Source: JACVRW01 sp963846505
GTDB taxonomy: Bacteria; Actinomycetota; Thermoleophilia; Solirubrobacterales; Thermoleophilaceae
Direction: 5' to 3'
NCBI GenBank assembly: GCA_963846505.1
Contig: CAWJWD010000004.1
Location: 310,001 to 374,000 of the forward strand
Length of the DNA: 64,000 bases
Shown here: positions 53,940 to 62,484 of the stretch, piece by piece
How the letters are laid out: each line of letters opens with the position of its first letter
Numbering within the stretch: position 1 is the stretch's first letter
Program-made: the position numbers and the translations under genes
The notes under the pieces: generated by a model
What the model saw: the letters and a program-made list of their open reading frames with translations, nothing else
Databases searched by the model: none
Told to the model about the DNA's origin: nothing

Positions 53940-54235
53940 GCCGTCTTCCCGTTCGTCCTAGCGTCGCGACGGGCCAACAGCGCCGGCGGCGAGCCGAGCG
54001 GCCGCATGTGTACGTCCGCGCCGGCGAGGGATCCTCCGCAACGCGGATCAATTGCCTGATCGGGCAAGACCAGCCGGCCGTTGTCGAGATCGGCATCTGA
54101 GTGTTCGTGAGTCAGTCGCGACAGCCGCACGGCAGCCTGGAGCGCCTCAGGTCGACGCTTGTCCACTCGCCGCTTGAGCGAACCCTCGACATAGGGGGAC
54201 TCGCCCGGCTGGCAGCGGATGCTGAGCTCAACCAT
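53936..54235 (-). CDS. Small protein of unknown function, paralogue of the gene at 44919-45230
   Basis: 99 residues from ATG at 54235: MVELSIRCQPGESPYVEGSL, KRRVDKRRPEALQAAVRLSR, LTHEHSDADLDNGRLVLPDQ, ending LARRDARTNGKTA. It shares RCQP, the RLSRLT core and the TNG-x-x-A end with the gene that heads the pdh-acn operon. Here it heads a two-gene unit with the sigma factor and overlaps it by four bases, so it may be a sigma-associated regulator. That role is inference. Confidence 0.65.
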   Translation of the reverse strand: MVELSIRCQPGESPYVEGSLKRRVDKRRPEALQAAVRLSRLTHEHSDADLDNGRLVLPDQAIDPRCGGSLAGADVHMRPLGSPPALLARRDARTNGKTA

Positions 54236-54269
54236 GTCTTGAGTGTCGCCACCCACAGCACCCGCGGGA

Positions 54270-54287
54270 ATGGGTATCTGGGTGCAG
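54270..54287 (-). promoter_or_regulatory. Operator-like site upstream of the small gene and sigma factor
   Basis: ATGGG-N8-TGCAG on the plus strand; the gene-proximal half reads TACCCAT in gene orientation. 35 bases from the start codon, the same distance as at the pdh-acn operon. Confidence 0.5.
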
Positions 54288-54406
54288 CCCAGCGGGGGTA
54301 GACGCGGCAACCCGGCCCGTCGTGGGTCTTTGTCCCTATAGGTGTGAACGTCTCGCCCCGCGAGCATAGGTGGCGCCCCAGTTCCCCGGCTCTGAGAAGA
54401 GCGATC

Positions 54407-54751
54407 ATGCGAGATAAGCCATTTCTTGACTTTCACCGAAGGGCGGAGGCTGCTGGCTACCCTGCGCTGCTGATCGTGAGCTTGGTGTGCCTTACGCTGG
54501 TTGTCGCACAGGTCATGCTGCTCGCCTTGACGCGAGCCGAATGGGTGCTGGTCACGGCGCTGGGGACCCTGGTCCTTGCGATCGCCATTCTCTCCGCCGC
54601 GGTCCTTGCCGCTTTCGCCGACTACGAGCAGCCCGCCTCAGGGAAAGCGAGGTCGAGCCCCGCGGCCGCCGACGAGAGCCGCTCGGTCGCGCCTTTGCCG
54701 CGACCCCAAGCCGCAATCCGACAGGACAGAGCAGAGCGGAAGGTCGCCTAG
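54407..54751 (+). CDS. Small two-span membrane protein
   Basis: 114 residues from ATG at 54407. DKPFLDFHRRAEAAGYPALL leads into two hydrophobic helices (LLIVSLVCLTLVVAQVMLLA and WVLVTALGTLVLAIAILSAA), then a polar tail (RSSPAAADESRSVAPLPRPQ). No family recognised. Located 68 bases before the tandem universal stress protein on the same strand. Confidence 0.65.
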   Translation: MRDKPFLDFHRRAEAAGYPALLIVSLVCLTLVVAQVMLLALTRAEWVLVTALGTLVLAIAILSAAVLAAFADYEQPASGKARSSPAAADESRSVAPLPRPQAAIRQDRAERKVA

Positions 54752-54818
54752 CGATGCTCGAGCACTATTGCCGTCTTGGCGTTCGCAGTTGCGGATCCCG
54801 CTTACCTGGAAGCAGCGC

Positions 54819-55721
54819 GTGATCGACGCCGAATCCGTTCGCGGTCCGATCATCGTTGGTGTGGACGGCTCGCAGCGCTCCGTCGACGCGCTTGCGCTCG
54901 CGGACCTGCTTGGGCCTGCGCTGCGGCGTCGGGTGATCGTTGCGTACGTGCATCCCTACGGGAAGTTGTCGAGCCTGTTCTCCGAAGGCGAACATGAGCG
55001 GATGGTCCGCGACATTGTCGAGTCGACCGTTGATCAGGTACGCGAGCATCTGCCCTCCGTGGCTGAGCGGCCTATGCGGCTCGTCTCTGCGACCTCGGCC
55101 GCGGCGGGCCTGCACACATTGGCGCAACGGGAAGCCGCCGCGCTGATCGTAATCGGGTCGTCGCACCGGTCGAACATCGGTCGTGTCCTCGTCGGCGGCA
55201 CCGGGGAGCGCTTGCTGTCTGGCGCGTCGGCTGCTGTCGCGGTCGCGCCCGCCGGGTACACCACCAACAGCCGCGCGATCCAGACGATCGGGTGCGGATT
55301 CGACGGCACCCAAGAGTCGTACCGGGCGCTCGAGTGGGCGGCCGACCTCGCAAAGGCCAGGTCGGCGCCGCTGCGCGTGCTGAGCGTCTACGAGCCCGCC
55401 CTGCCAGCGTTGGTTGCGGTAGGCGGTGGGTTGGCGACGGCGTCGATCAACGACGTCCTGCGCCGACAGCGCGCAGACGAACTTGCTCGGGCGCTGTCAG
55501 GGCTCGAAGCTGACGTCGAGGTTGGTGGGTCGCTGCTGGACGGCGACGCTGCAGCGGTGCTTGCGCGCGAGTCGCGCGATCTGCACCTACTGGTGGTGGG
55601 CTCGCGCGGCTACGGCCCGTTGCGAGCCGTGCTGCTCGGCAGCGTGTCGGGGGCGCTCATGCGGTCGGCAGGGTCGCCGCTGGTAGTAGTCCCGCGCGGC
55701 GCTGACGGGGCGGAGACTTAG
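54819..55721 (+). CDS. Tandem universal stress protein (two Usp domains)
   Basis: 300 residues from GTG at 54819. Domain 1: PIIVGVDGSQRSVDALALAD and ALIVIGSSHRSNIGRVLVGG, TGERLLSGASAAVAVAP. Domain 2: IGCGFDGTQESYRALEWAAD and LHLLVVGSRGYGPLRAVLLG, SVSGALMRSAGSPLVVVPRG. Both carry the ATP-binding glycine pattern. Two-domain Usp proteins of this kind are typical of actinobacterial dormancy and hypoxia regulons. It converges with the response regulator gene, the two stops overlapping. Confidence 0.92.
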   Translation: MIDAESVRGPIIVGVDGSQRSVDALALADLLGPALRRRVIVAYVHPYGKLSSLFSEGEHERMVRDIVESTVDQVREHLPSVAERPMRLVSATSAAAGLHTLAQREAAALIVIGSSHRSNIGRVLVGGTGERLLSGASAAVAVAPAGYTTNSRAIQTIGCGFDGTQESYRALEWAADLAKARSAPLRVLSVYEPALPALVAVGGGLATASINDVLRRQRADELARALSGLEADVEVGGSLLDGDAAAVLARESRDLHLLVVGSRGYGPLRAVLLGSVSGALMRSAGSPLVVVPRGADGAET

Positions 55722-56377
55722 GGCACGACGAGCCCGCGACGGATGGCGTAGTGGGTCAGCTCGACGCGGTTGCGCATGCCGAGCTTCTCCAGAATGTTGG
55801 CGCGGTGGCGGTCGACCGTCTTCTTGCTGATGAACAGCTGCGCGGCGATCTCCTCACTCGTCAGCCCCTCGGCGATCAGCTTGACGACCTCGAGCTCGCG
55901 TGGGCTGAGCGGATCCTCGGGGGTCGTCTCACCGCGGCTGGCGCGATCCAGATAGTCGCGCACCAATGCCCTGACGGCGGCCGGATACAGAAACGGCTCA
56001 CCACGCATGGTCGCTCGACATGCCTCGATCAGATCGCGATTTGCCACCGTCTTGAGCACATAGCCGGACGCGCCGGCCTTGAGCGCCTCGAAGAAGTACT
56101 GCTCGTTGTCGTGCATCGAGAGGATCAGCACCCGCATCTCGGGCTTGCGCCGCGACAGCTCCAGCGCAGCCTGCAGTCCCGTCATGCGCGGCATCGAGAC
56201 ATCCAGCACGGCGAGATGGACATCCTCTGACAACGCGAGCTCGACTGCCTCGGCGCCGTCGCCGGCCTCGGCGACGACCTCAAGGTCCGGTGCCGAGTCG
56301 AGCACCATCCGCAAGCCGTTGCGAACGACCTCGTGGTCGTCCGCGAGAAGGATGCGCGTCTTCAGCGGAACGGTCAT
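55718..56377 (-). CDS. NarL/FixJ-family response regulator
   Basis: 219 residues from ATG at 56377. The receiver has ILLADDHEVVRNGLRMVLDS with the acidic pair, phospho-acceptor Asp in VHLAVLDVSMPRMTGLQAAL (about 61), Ser in VLILSMHDNEQYFFEAL and Lys in GASGYVLKT. The LuxR-type HTH is LSPRELEVVKLIAEGLTSEE, IAAQLFISKKTVDRHRANIL. Its ATG overlaps the histidine kinase stop. NarL-family regulators bind short sites such as TACYYMT, and a TACCCAT half-site recurs in this island, so it is the prime candidate regulator there. Confidence 0.95.
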   Translation of the reverse strand: MTVPLKTRILLADDHEVVRNGLRMVLDSAPDLEVVAEAGDGAEAVELALSEDVHLAVLDVSMPRMTGLQAALELSRRKPEMRVLILSMHDNEQYFFEALKAGASGYVLKTVANRDLIEACRATMRGEPFLYPAAVRALVRDYLDRASRGETTPEDPLSPRELEVVKLIAEGLTSEEIAAQLFISKKTVDRHRANILEKLGMRNRVELTHYAIRRGLVVP

Positions 56378-57447
56378 GCGTCCTCTTGATCGACGGGGAT
56401 CGTGAGCCGCACCTGCGTGCCATGCTCTGCTCGCGACTCTATCGCGAGCTGTCCATCCACTAGCAGCGCCCGTTCGCGCATCCCGGCGATCCCGGCCGTA
56501 CCGGGCGGCGGTTGCGCCGGCATCCCCTTGCCGTCGTCTGCGACGCAAAGGGTCACGACCTCCGCGTCGGCCTTGAGCGACACGCTCACCGTAGCGGCGT
56601 CGGAGTGGCGCAGCGCGTTCGTGAGGCTCTCCTGGGCGATCCGGTAGATCACCAGCTCGACGTCAGCTGCCAGGGCCGGCAGCCTGCCCTGCAGCTCACG
56701 CCTCACGCGCGGGCCGTCCTGGACATCGATACGAGTACAGAGCGCAATCAATGCGTTGACAAGACCGAGGTCGTCGAGCGCCTCCGGGCGCAGCTCCCGG
56801 GCGATGCGGCGCACCTCGTCCAGGCTCTCGCGGACCGAGTCAGCGACGGCCCGCAGGGCCTGCGGCGCCAGCGCCGGGTCGCCATGCGCGGCCCGCTCGG
56901 CCTGGATCGTCACCGCCGTCAGCGTCTGCCCGATCTCGTCGTGCAGCTCCTGGGCGACGCGCAACCGCTCGGCCTCCTGTGCTGCGAGCGCCGTACGCGC
57001 AGCGTCGCGACGAGCACGCTCCAGCCGGTCGAGCATGGCATTGAAAGCCCGCTCGAGAGCGCGACCCTCGGAACTGAGCGGATGGACACCGGCTAGTCGC
57101 CGACCCGGTCTGTCGGGATCGACCGTGCTCATCACGTCCGTCAGCGTGAAGAACGACGAGAGGACACGTCGCAAGATCACGAGATTCAAACCCAGCAGCA
57201 CGACACAGCCCGCCAGCAGCAGCGCGAGCTGATCGATCTTGATCGGGGCATGGATCGTGATCGGGCTCAGCGTGAGCAAGAGCAACGCGACGATGAGCAC
57301 CGTCGCGTTCGCGAGAAAGACCCACCACAGCAACGACAACGCCGGTCCCCGCGTCGACTCCGACGACCGCCTACGACTATCACCATCGAGCGACGGTGTC
57401 GCTCGCGCATCCAGTGACGCTCTCGAAGCAGGTGGTGGCGAAGTCAA
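56374..57447 (-). CDS. NarX/DesK-like sensor histidine kinase
   Basis: 357 residues. Two membrane helices (LLWWVFLANATVLIVALLLL and LALLLAGCVVLLGLNLVILR) with a very short external loop, a HAMP-like linker, then HisKA_3: EAERLRVAQELHDEIGQTLT (phospho-His in ELHDEIGQ) and the HATPase with YRIAQESLTNALRHSDAATV, CVADDGKGMPAQPPPGTAGI and GMRERALLVDGQLAIESRAE. There is no large sensor domain, so it probably senses a membrane or intramembrane signal. It pairs with the overlapping NarL-type regulator. Confidence 0.93.
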   Translation of the reverse strand: MTSPPPASRASLDARATPSLDGDSRRRSSESTRGPALSLLWWVFLANATVLIVALLLLTLSPITIHAPIKIDQLALLLAGCVVLLGLNLVILRRVLSSFFTLTDVMSTVDPDRPGRRLAGVHPLSSEGRALERAFNAMLDRLERARRDAARTALAAQEAERLRVAQELHDEIGQTLTAVTIQAERAAHGDPALAPQALRAVADSVRESLDEVRRIARELRPEALDDLGLVNALIALCTRIDVQDGPRVRRELQGRLPALAADVELVIYRIAQESLTNALRHSDAATVSVSLKADAEVVTLCVADDGKGMPAQPPPGTAGIAGMRERALLVDGQLAIESRAEHGTQVRLTIPVDQEDA

Positions 57448-57832
57448 AGGGTCGGCTTACTCGAGACTACCCGCGATAGCCCCAAAGGACGTAGCGGCCG
57501 GATGCGGCACGCATCGACGCCCGGCCGCCGCATAGGCCCTGCGACCAGGATGTGACGACATCGCCTAATCGCCGCAGCCTCACGAGCTCACCTTCGGCGA
57601 TCTACGCCGCACCAGCCATGGGTACTAGCGTCCATTCAACCGGTCCCCACCAGCCGATCCGATACACCAGGTGCGTACAGGCAGGCGCCGGAGCCGCCGC
57701 GAGATCTTCGAGCGCTCGAACGACTGGCGGCCCCTGCCACGACGTAGCCGGCTCTTGACCGGGCGGTTGCGGCGCTGAGGATGGGCCTCTGTACCCATAT
57801 GCCGGCAGGCCGCCGGCCAGGATCATCGAGGC
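57448..57832. other. Gene-free region upstream of the kinase and GreA-like genes
   Basis: 385 bases with no supported gene. It should hold divergent promoters for the kinase operon and the GreA-like gene, and contains the symmetric ATGGG-N8-CCCAT site at 57781-57798. Confidence 0.45.
57781..57798 (+). promoter_or_regulatory. Symmetric operator-like site upstream of the GreA-like gene
   Basis: ATGGG-N8-CCCAT, a perfect dyad in its outer five bases; the proximal half is TACCCAT. It ends 35 bases before the start codon. Confidence 0.55.
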
Positions 57833-58396
57833 ATGATCACCCACGCACCAAGCAATGACGTCCTGCGCGTGCCCGACCGCCCGCCCGACAAGATCAAGAG
57901 ACAGTCCGGACATGCCGGTGCCGCGACGATGACCGCTGCGACGCTCACGCAGCTACGCGGCGAGCTCGAACAGCTTCGTCGGCGCACCAGCCTCGAGCTT
58001 GCGCAGCGGCTGAGGGACGCGCGTTCCTATGGCGACGGGTCCAACAACGACGAGTACCACGCCGTCCGGGAAGAGCAGATGGTCCTGCAGGCGCGGATGG
58101 CCTCGCTCGAACAAACGATCAGGCGCGCCAAGGTCCTCGATCCCGACAGCGCAGGTCAGGGGGCCGCGGCCATAGGATCCATGGTCTCGATCGAAGATCT
58201 CGCGTCCGGAACCACGAGCCGCTACCAGCTCACGAGCGCGCATCACTCGCTCGGCTCCAACTTCATCTCGGCCGCTTCCCCGATCGGACAGGCGTTGATC
58301 GGAACCATGCCGGGAGCGATCGTGACGGTCGACCTGCCCAACGGGCGCTCACGCAGCTTGCGCCTCCTCGACGTGGAGGCTACGCAGACAACCTAG
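57833..58396 (+). CDS. GreA/GreB-like transcription factor with altered coiled-coil tip
   Basis: 187 residues from ATG at 57833 (a GAGG lies just upstream); an in-frame ATG at 57929 would remove a 32-residue extension. The N-terminal coiled coil TLTQLRGELEQLRRRTSLEL to RDARSYGDGSNNDEYHAVRE and MASLEQTIRRAKVLD follows the GreA plan, and the C-terminal FKBP-like domain has ISAASPIGQALIGTMPGAIV. At the tip GreA normally has GDxxEN with two acids that place catalytic magnesium. Here GDGSNN keeps Asp but lacks the Glu, so transcript cleavage activity may be lost or changed. Confidence 0.82.
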   Translation: MITHAPSNDVLRVPDRPPDKIKRQSGHAGAATMTAATLTQLRGELEQLRRRTSLELAQRLRDARSYGDGSNNDEYHAVREEQMVLQARMASLEQTIRRAKVLDPDSAGQGAAAIGSMVSIEDLASGTTSRYQLTSAHHSLGSNFISAASPIGQALIGTMPGAIVTVDLPNGRSRSLRLLDVEATQTT

Positions 58397-59255
58397 TAGC
58401 GTCGAGATCTCGACAATATCTGCAAACTCTCTGTCCGCCGAGGAGGCCACCACATGGCGCAGCCCGGAAACCACGCCGTCAAGGACACGTCGTGATTGCG
58501 TTCGGGGCGGCGGGGAGCCGAGATCGTGCGCTCGTTGACCGCCGGCGCCGGGCGATCGAGGCAGTGCGGCTACAGCTGCGACGGGCCGACCGACGTCGTG
58601 TCGAAGCCGGGGTAAGCGACCCGGGACCCGAGCCAGGTGTCCTCGCACAGGATTCGCCGCGCCTGATCCGACATGCCCGCCGACGAGGAGCTTGAGCCCG
58701 CCTGGTGACCCGACGATGGCGTGGAGTCATCGACAGCCTCAGGACCCGGGTCGTCGCACCGGCCAACGTTGAAGGCCGCCTGTCCCAGCACGAGCCGCAC
58801 ACGGGGCCTCTGAGCTCGACTGGGCAGCTTGGCGTTGCGTCGGCACGTTGACGGCGCCGTCGGCCGCTACCAGCTACCAGTTCCGCACGCGAGCGTCTGT
58901 CTCTCGACGGCGGTCCCGTCACGTTGTCGATGACACAGACTGCAGGCAAGCGGCGCCTCGCCCGTGGACCCCGGCTCGCATCGACGGGTCGGCGAAGGCG
59001 CTCGCCCACGTAGCGGCCGGGGACGCGCCTGCTGGGACTCGGCGCTGAACTCACGCTGTTGCTGCCATGGCTCGCCTCTGTTCCTTTGCGCGGCCCGCTG
59101 TCTTCGACCGGCTTGATCAATCAGTGACGCCGCCTGCTGGATGCCGGATAAGGACACCTCTGTTCGCAGCCGTCGATCCACCGTAGGCCGCGTCATCGAG
59201 CCGCCCGTCCCGTGTCACCGGCGCGACGCAGCGCCGGCGTTTACGGTAGAGACGA
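58397..59255. other. Gene-free region of about 860 bases
   Basis: No frame here has domain character or consistent coding bias on either strand. It could contain decayed sequence, but I cannot identify its source. No insertion sequence ends, tRNA or long repeats seen. Confidence 0.4.
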
Positions 59256-60182
59256 TCACGCGCTGGCGAGCTCGACCCGGCGGTCCTGTCTGGCTAGGCG
59301 CCCTTCCGTGCGTTGGCCTGGGATCACCAGGACCGGACACGGCGCCGACGGGATGGCTCCCGCCGTGACGCCGGCCAAGACCCGTTGGAGGGCTCCGCTC
59401 GCAGGACGGCCGATCACGAACAGATCCACCCCCTCGCCCACCTCCGAGAGCATCTCCGGCACGGGGCGGCCTTCCAGCAGCAGCGCAGCGGCCGGCGGCT
59501 TGGCGAGTCCAAGGGCCGCCTGATCGAGCAGCTCACGAAACTCGGTCAGGCGGTGGCTGTGAACCTCGCTCCAGTCATAACCATCGTCCTCGCTCACGAC
59601 GCGAGCCCAGCGCGGCAACGCAGGCATCACGCAGACAAGCCGCAACGCGGCGCCAAGCGACTCCGCAAGCTCCGCGCCCTCGTAGACAGCTGCGAGCTGA
59701 TGGTGCCCGTCGAACGCGACGGCGACGATCCGGGGCTCTGGCGGTTGGCCGAAGTCCTTGGGCGAGAATGCCAGCGGGCATGGCGGCCCCACTAACAGCC
59801 GACGGCCGGTGGCCCCTGCGTGGACCTGTCCAGGTGGTCCGTAGCGCGACGATCCGACTGCGAGCAGCGACGCGCTGCGATCGTCCGCCAGTGCGCATAG
59901 CCCGTCGGCCGCCGAGCGACCTCGGATCGCCACGGTTTCGAGCCAGGCAGTGTCCGCTGGGACAGCTGCTTGTGCGACAGCGAGAAGTTCCTCCGCATGA
60001 TCGCGCGTCCCGACTCCGTCGGGCGCGAGCTCCTGAGCCGCTGGCCGCCCAGGGGGCCCTGGTTCGGCGTAGACGCATGCGGCCGTCACGGTCCCGTCGG
60101 GGGCGCGCAGCATGCCGGCTAGCGCCAAAGCGTCACGTGCAGCTTCGGTTCCGTCCCATCCCACCACGATCTTGCGGTACAT
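59256..60182 (-). CDS. Tandem universal stress protein (two Usp domains)
   Basis: 308 residues. Domain 1: YRKIVVGWDGTEAARDALAL, ASLLAVGSSRYGPPGQVHAG, ATGRRLLVGPPCPLAFSP. Domain 2: RIVAVAFDGHHQLAAVYEGA, VDLFVIGRPASGALQRVLAG, VTAGAIPSAPCPVLVIPG. Glycine motifs of the ATP site are present in domain 1 and slightly altered in domain 2. It is the second tandem Usp of the island. Its upstream region contains the TTGGG-N8-CCCAT site about 200 bases away. Confidence 0.9.
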   Translation of the reverse strand: MYRKIVVGWDGTEAARDALALAGMLRAPDGTVTAACVYAEPGPPGRPAAQELAPDGVGTRDHAEELLAVAQAAVPADTAWLETVAIRGRSAADGLCALADDRSASLLAVGSSRYGPPGQVHAGATGRRLLVGPPCPLAFSPKDFGQPPEPRIVAVAFDGHHQLAAVYEGAELAESLGAALRLVCVMPALPRWARVVSEDDGYDWSEVHSHRLTEFRELLDQAALGLAKPPAAALLLEGRPVPEMLSEVGEGVDLFVIGRPASGALQRVLAGVTAGAIPSAPCPVLVIPGQRTEGRLARQDRRVELASA

Positions 60183-60382
60183 CGACAGCTCCTCTGATTT
60201 GGATTACACGACGGGCCACCTCGCCCGCCAGCCGCAGCGCTCGGCGTCCGAGCGCGCCGTGCTCATATCCGACCCAGATGTTGCGCAGTGCCACGCGATC
60301 AATGCTCGCGCCCAGGTGCGCGGCCGCCAATCGGCCGTAGGTCCCATCCCACCTACGCGCAGGGCTGCCGCACGCGCCGCGC

Positions 60383-60400
60383 TTGGGTATCGACACCCAT
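60383..60400 (+). promoter_or_regulatory. Symmetric operator-like site between the tandem usp and a membrane protein gene
   Basis: TTGGG-N8-CCCAT, near-perfect dyad, 71 bases before the ATG at 60471 and about 200 bases from the divergent usp start. The rest of 60183-60470 has no supported gene. Confidence 0.5.
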
Positions 60401-60470
60401 TGCGACGAGCCGCGGCGGCCGCGATCCTCGACGTGGTGGCGATTTGGCGGATCATGCGCGGGCGCTCGCG

Positions 60471-60872
60471 ATGAGCGTCGTCATCTGGGTGATGATGGGC
60501 ATCGCGGCCTGGCACTTCGCGGTGCTCGTCCCCGACAAGTTCTGGGGCGGGATCATCGGCGCTTTCTTCGCAGCGATGGCCGGCGCCCTCCTCACCGGCT
60601 TCGCCCTGCCATCGCCCGGCATCCCGACCGACAACCCGCCAGGCGTCGCCGAGGCGATCTGGCCCCTACCCGGCGCGATCGCTGGACTATTTGCCTGCTA
60701 CGCCTACGGCGTCGCCACCGACCGCCGCAAAGGCATCGAGCGGCCGTACCGGCCGCCGGCGGGTGCCGTCATACGATGCGTGCGAATCCCAGGTGTGTGC
60801 AGGCGTCGGCGACCTTGCGACCGCGTGGGGTATCGGGCAGCGCGACCAAGCAATAACGTCGAGCACGGGTGA
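60471..60872 (+). CDS. Small membrane protein with tail running into gajB
   Basis: 133 residues from ATG at 60471. Three hydrophobic segments: SVVIWVMMGIAAWHFAVLVP, FWGGIIGAFFAAMAGALLTG and LPGAIAGLFACYAYGVATD, then the polar RRKGIERPYRPPAG. From about residue 100 the frame continues into the antisense of the helicase gene (IRCVRIPGVCRRRRPCDRVG), with no natural protein character. The normal end is probably near RPYRPP, and the extra tail may mark the junction where the defence genes were joined. Confidence 0.65.
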   Translation: MSVVIWVMMGIAAWHFAVLVPDKFWGGIIGAFFAAMAGALLTGFALPSPGIPTDNPPGVAEAIWPLPGAIAGLFACYAYGVATDRRKGIERPYRPPAGAVIRCVRIPGVCRRRRPCDRVGYRAARPSNNVEHG

Positions 60873-62484
60873 GTGCGACGAAGGTGACGCGTCGCTCCTC
60901 TTCGGCACCTGCCTCGATGTCCGCGCCACTTGTCACGGCGTGGAACAAGTCGAGCTGTCGGGTGGGGTCGGCGCCGTGAGGCTTTCGGACGACCATCATC
61001 ACGGCCTCGCGATCTTCCCCCTTGATGCTGTGCACGGTTTGGGGGGTCAGGTCCCTCGCTGGGGGCGTGAACACGTCCTCAGCGGCGAGACCCGCGTGAT
61101 GCGCGCCCGATTGCAGGAGAGACCCGGCAGCGGTCTTCGGCTTTTCTGGTTCTTGCTTCTTTAGGAGCACGCGCGCGCTCGCATCGAGCGCACCCTTGGC
61201 TGCTGTGATCCAGGCTCGGAGGTCTCCCTGCACGACAGGGAGACCCGAAAGGAATGCGCAGGCAGCTGCGCGCACATCTGCGCGGGTTTCGTCGTCGAGG
61301 TCCTCGAGGGTCACGTCGCTGCCAAATGCGCAGTGTGCGACGGTGCGTTCCGCGTAGCGCACATCGGCTTGTGTCAAAGTTCCCTGGGCAAGCGCGACCG
61401 CGATGCGCGCTATGCGTTCAGGGCGCTCTTGGATTTTGACTGTGGATGTAGCGCCGGCGAGCGCGTCGACCATCGTGTGTCCCCGGGCTAGGACTGCAGA
61501 GCCCTTGGTCGCGATTCCGTGCTCGTTGAGGCGCGCTCGGAAGATGTCCATCGCCTGCTGAGGATCGGCGGGCGGGTAAACGGCCACCTCGGGATCGATC
61601 GGGCAGAAGCGGTAAGGACCGACCGCGGTGTCGGCCTTCTCGCGCGCGCAGAAGTGCGCGGCGGCATCGCAGATCTTTTGCGAGCAGCGGTGGTTTTCCG
61701 CGAGCGGTATCTCGCGCAGGTCGTGATCGTCAGCGAGCGCTCGGCACCCGGCGGCGCTTGCCCCTTGAAAGGAGTAGATCGACTGCTCGAGGTCCCCGAT
61801 CAGCACGAGCGAACCCAGCTCACCCGACTGTGCGAGTTCACTGATGCAGGCGAGTTGAAGCTCGGATGTGTCTTGTGCCTCGTCGATCAGCACCTCGTCG
61901 AAGCGGCCGGCCACGGCACGCGACAGCTCTGGGCGCTTGCGCAGGAGGTTCAGGGCAACCCACATCGCGTCGTCTGCGCTGAGGACGCCCGCCTTGAAGA
62001 ATCCGGTCTTGCGCGCTCTCACTGCCACTCCAACCGAGGCGATGATCTCCTCCGGCGTCCCCTTGACAGACCGGGGTTGTCGACAGACGACAAGATTGCC
62101 GTCTGGGCCGTAGCGGAAGTCATCGAGCGCCATTCGCTGTCTGTGGTCGCCGTGCACCATCAGCGTCGGCCAATCTCCAGCTCGGATGACAGGACCCTGC
62201 TTGGCGCCGGCCAGATGCGCAAACGGGTAGACGACGTAGCGCAGCAGGAACGCATGGACCGTCCCCAGGAAGTGCTGCGGTGCAACAGGCCCTCCGAGCA
62301 TCGTGCCGATGCGCTCCGCGCCGATATTCGTGTACGAACAGGCGGCGACCTTCACGCCCGGTGTCGCAGCGAGCCGCGCGACGCGCGCCGCCGCGGACCG
62401 AGTCTTTCCAGAGCCAGGGCACGCGAGCAGCAGAAAGTCGCCATCTGCGTCCACGACCTCCTGCTGAGCGTCAGTAAGGCTCAC
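60769..62484 (-). CDS. gajB: UvrD/Rep-like helicase, GajB of a Gabija system
   Basis: 571 residues from GTG at 62484, overlapping the nuclease stop by four bases (GTGA). Superfamily 1 motifs in order: Q-motif LTDAQQEVVDADGDFLLLAC, Walker A CPGSGKTRSAAARVA (about 21-35), Ia VKVAACSYTNIGAERIG, Walker B FDEVLIDEAQDTSELQLACI (about 195), motif III VLIGDLEQSIYSFQGA, IV LAENHRCSQKICDAA, V TVHSIKGEDREAVMM, VI VTFVALTRARRYCLVAL. Gene order OLD-type nuclease then UvrD-type helicase is that of Gabija, where GajB partners GajA in anti-phage defence. Confidence 0.9.
   Translation of the reverse strand: MSLTDAQQEVVDADGDFLLLACPGSGKTRSAAARVARLAATPGVKVAACSYTNIGAERIGTMLGGPVAPQHFLGTVHAFLLRYVVYPFAHLAGAKQGPVIRAGDWPTLMVHGDHRQRMALDDFRYGPDGNLVVCRQPRSVKGTPEEIIASVGVAVRARKTGFFKAGVLSADDAMWVALNLLRKRPELSRAVAGRFDEVLIDEAQDTSELQLACISELAQSGELGSLVLIGDLEQSIYSFQGASAAGCRALADDHDLREIPLAENHRCSQKICDAAAHFCAREKADTAVGPYRFCPIDPEVAVYPPADPQQAMDIFRARLNEHGIATKGSAVLARGHTMVDALAGATSTVKIQERPERIARIAVALAQGTLTQADVRYAERTVAHCAFGSDVTLEDLDDETRADVRAAACAFLSGLPVVQGDLRAWITAAKGALDASARVLLKKQEPEKPKTAAGSLLQSGAHHAGLAAEDVFTPPARDLTPQTVHSIKGEDREAVMMVVRKPHGADPTRQLDLFHAVTSGADIEAGAEEERRVTFVALTRARRYCLVALPDTPRGRKVADACTHLGFARIV

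Noticed and set aside
54324..54336. GGGTCTTTGTCCC resembling a DosR box
   Set aside because: Spacing is one base short of the DosR consensus and the site is not repeated at other promoters, unlike the ATGGG-N8-CCCAT set.
57602..57913. 103-codon minus-strand frame beside the GreA-like gene
   Set aside because: It overlaps the GreA-like start and its operator site antisense, and has no recognisable family.
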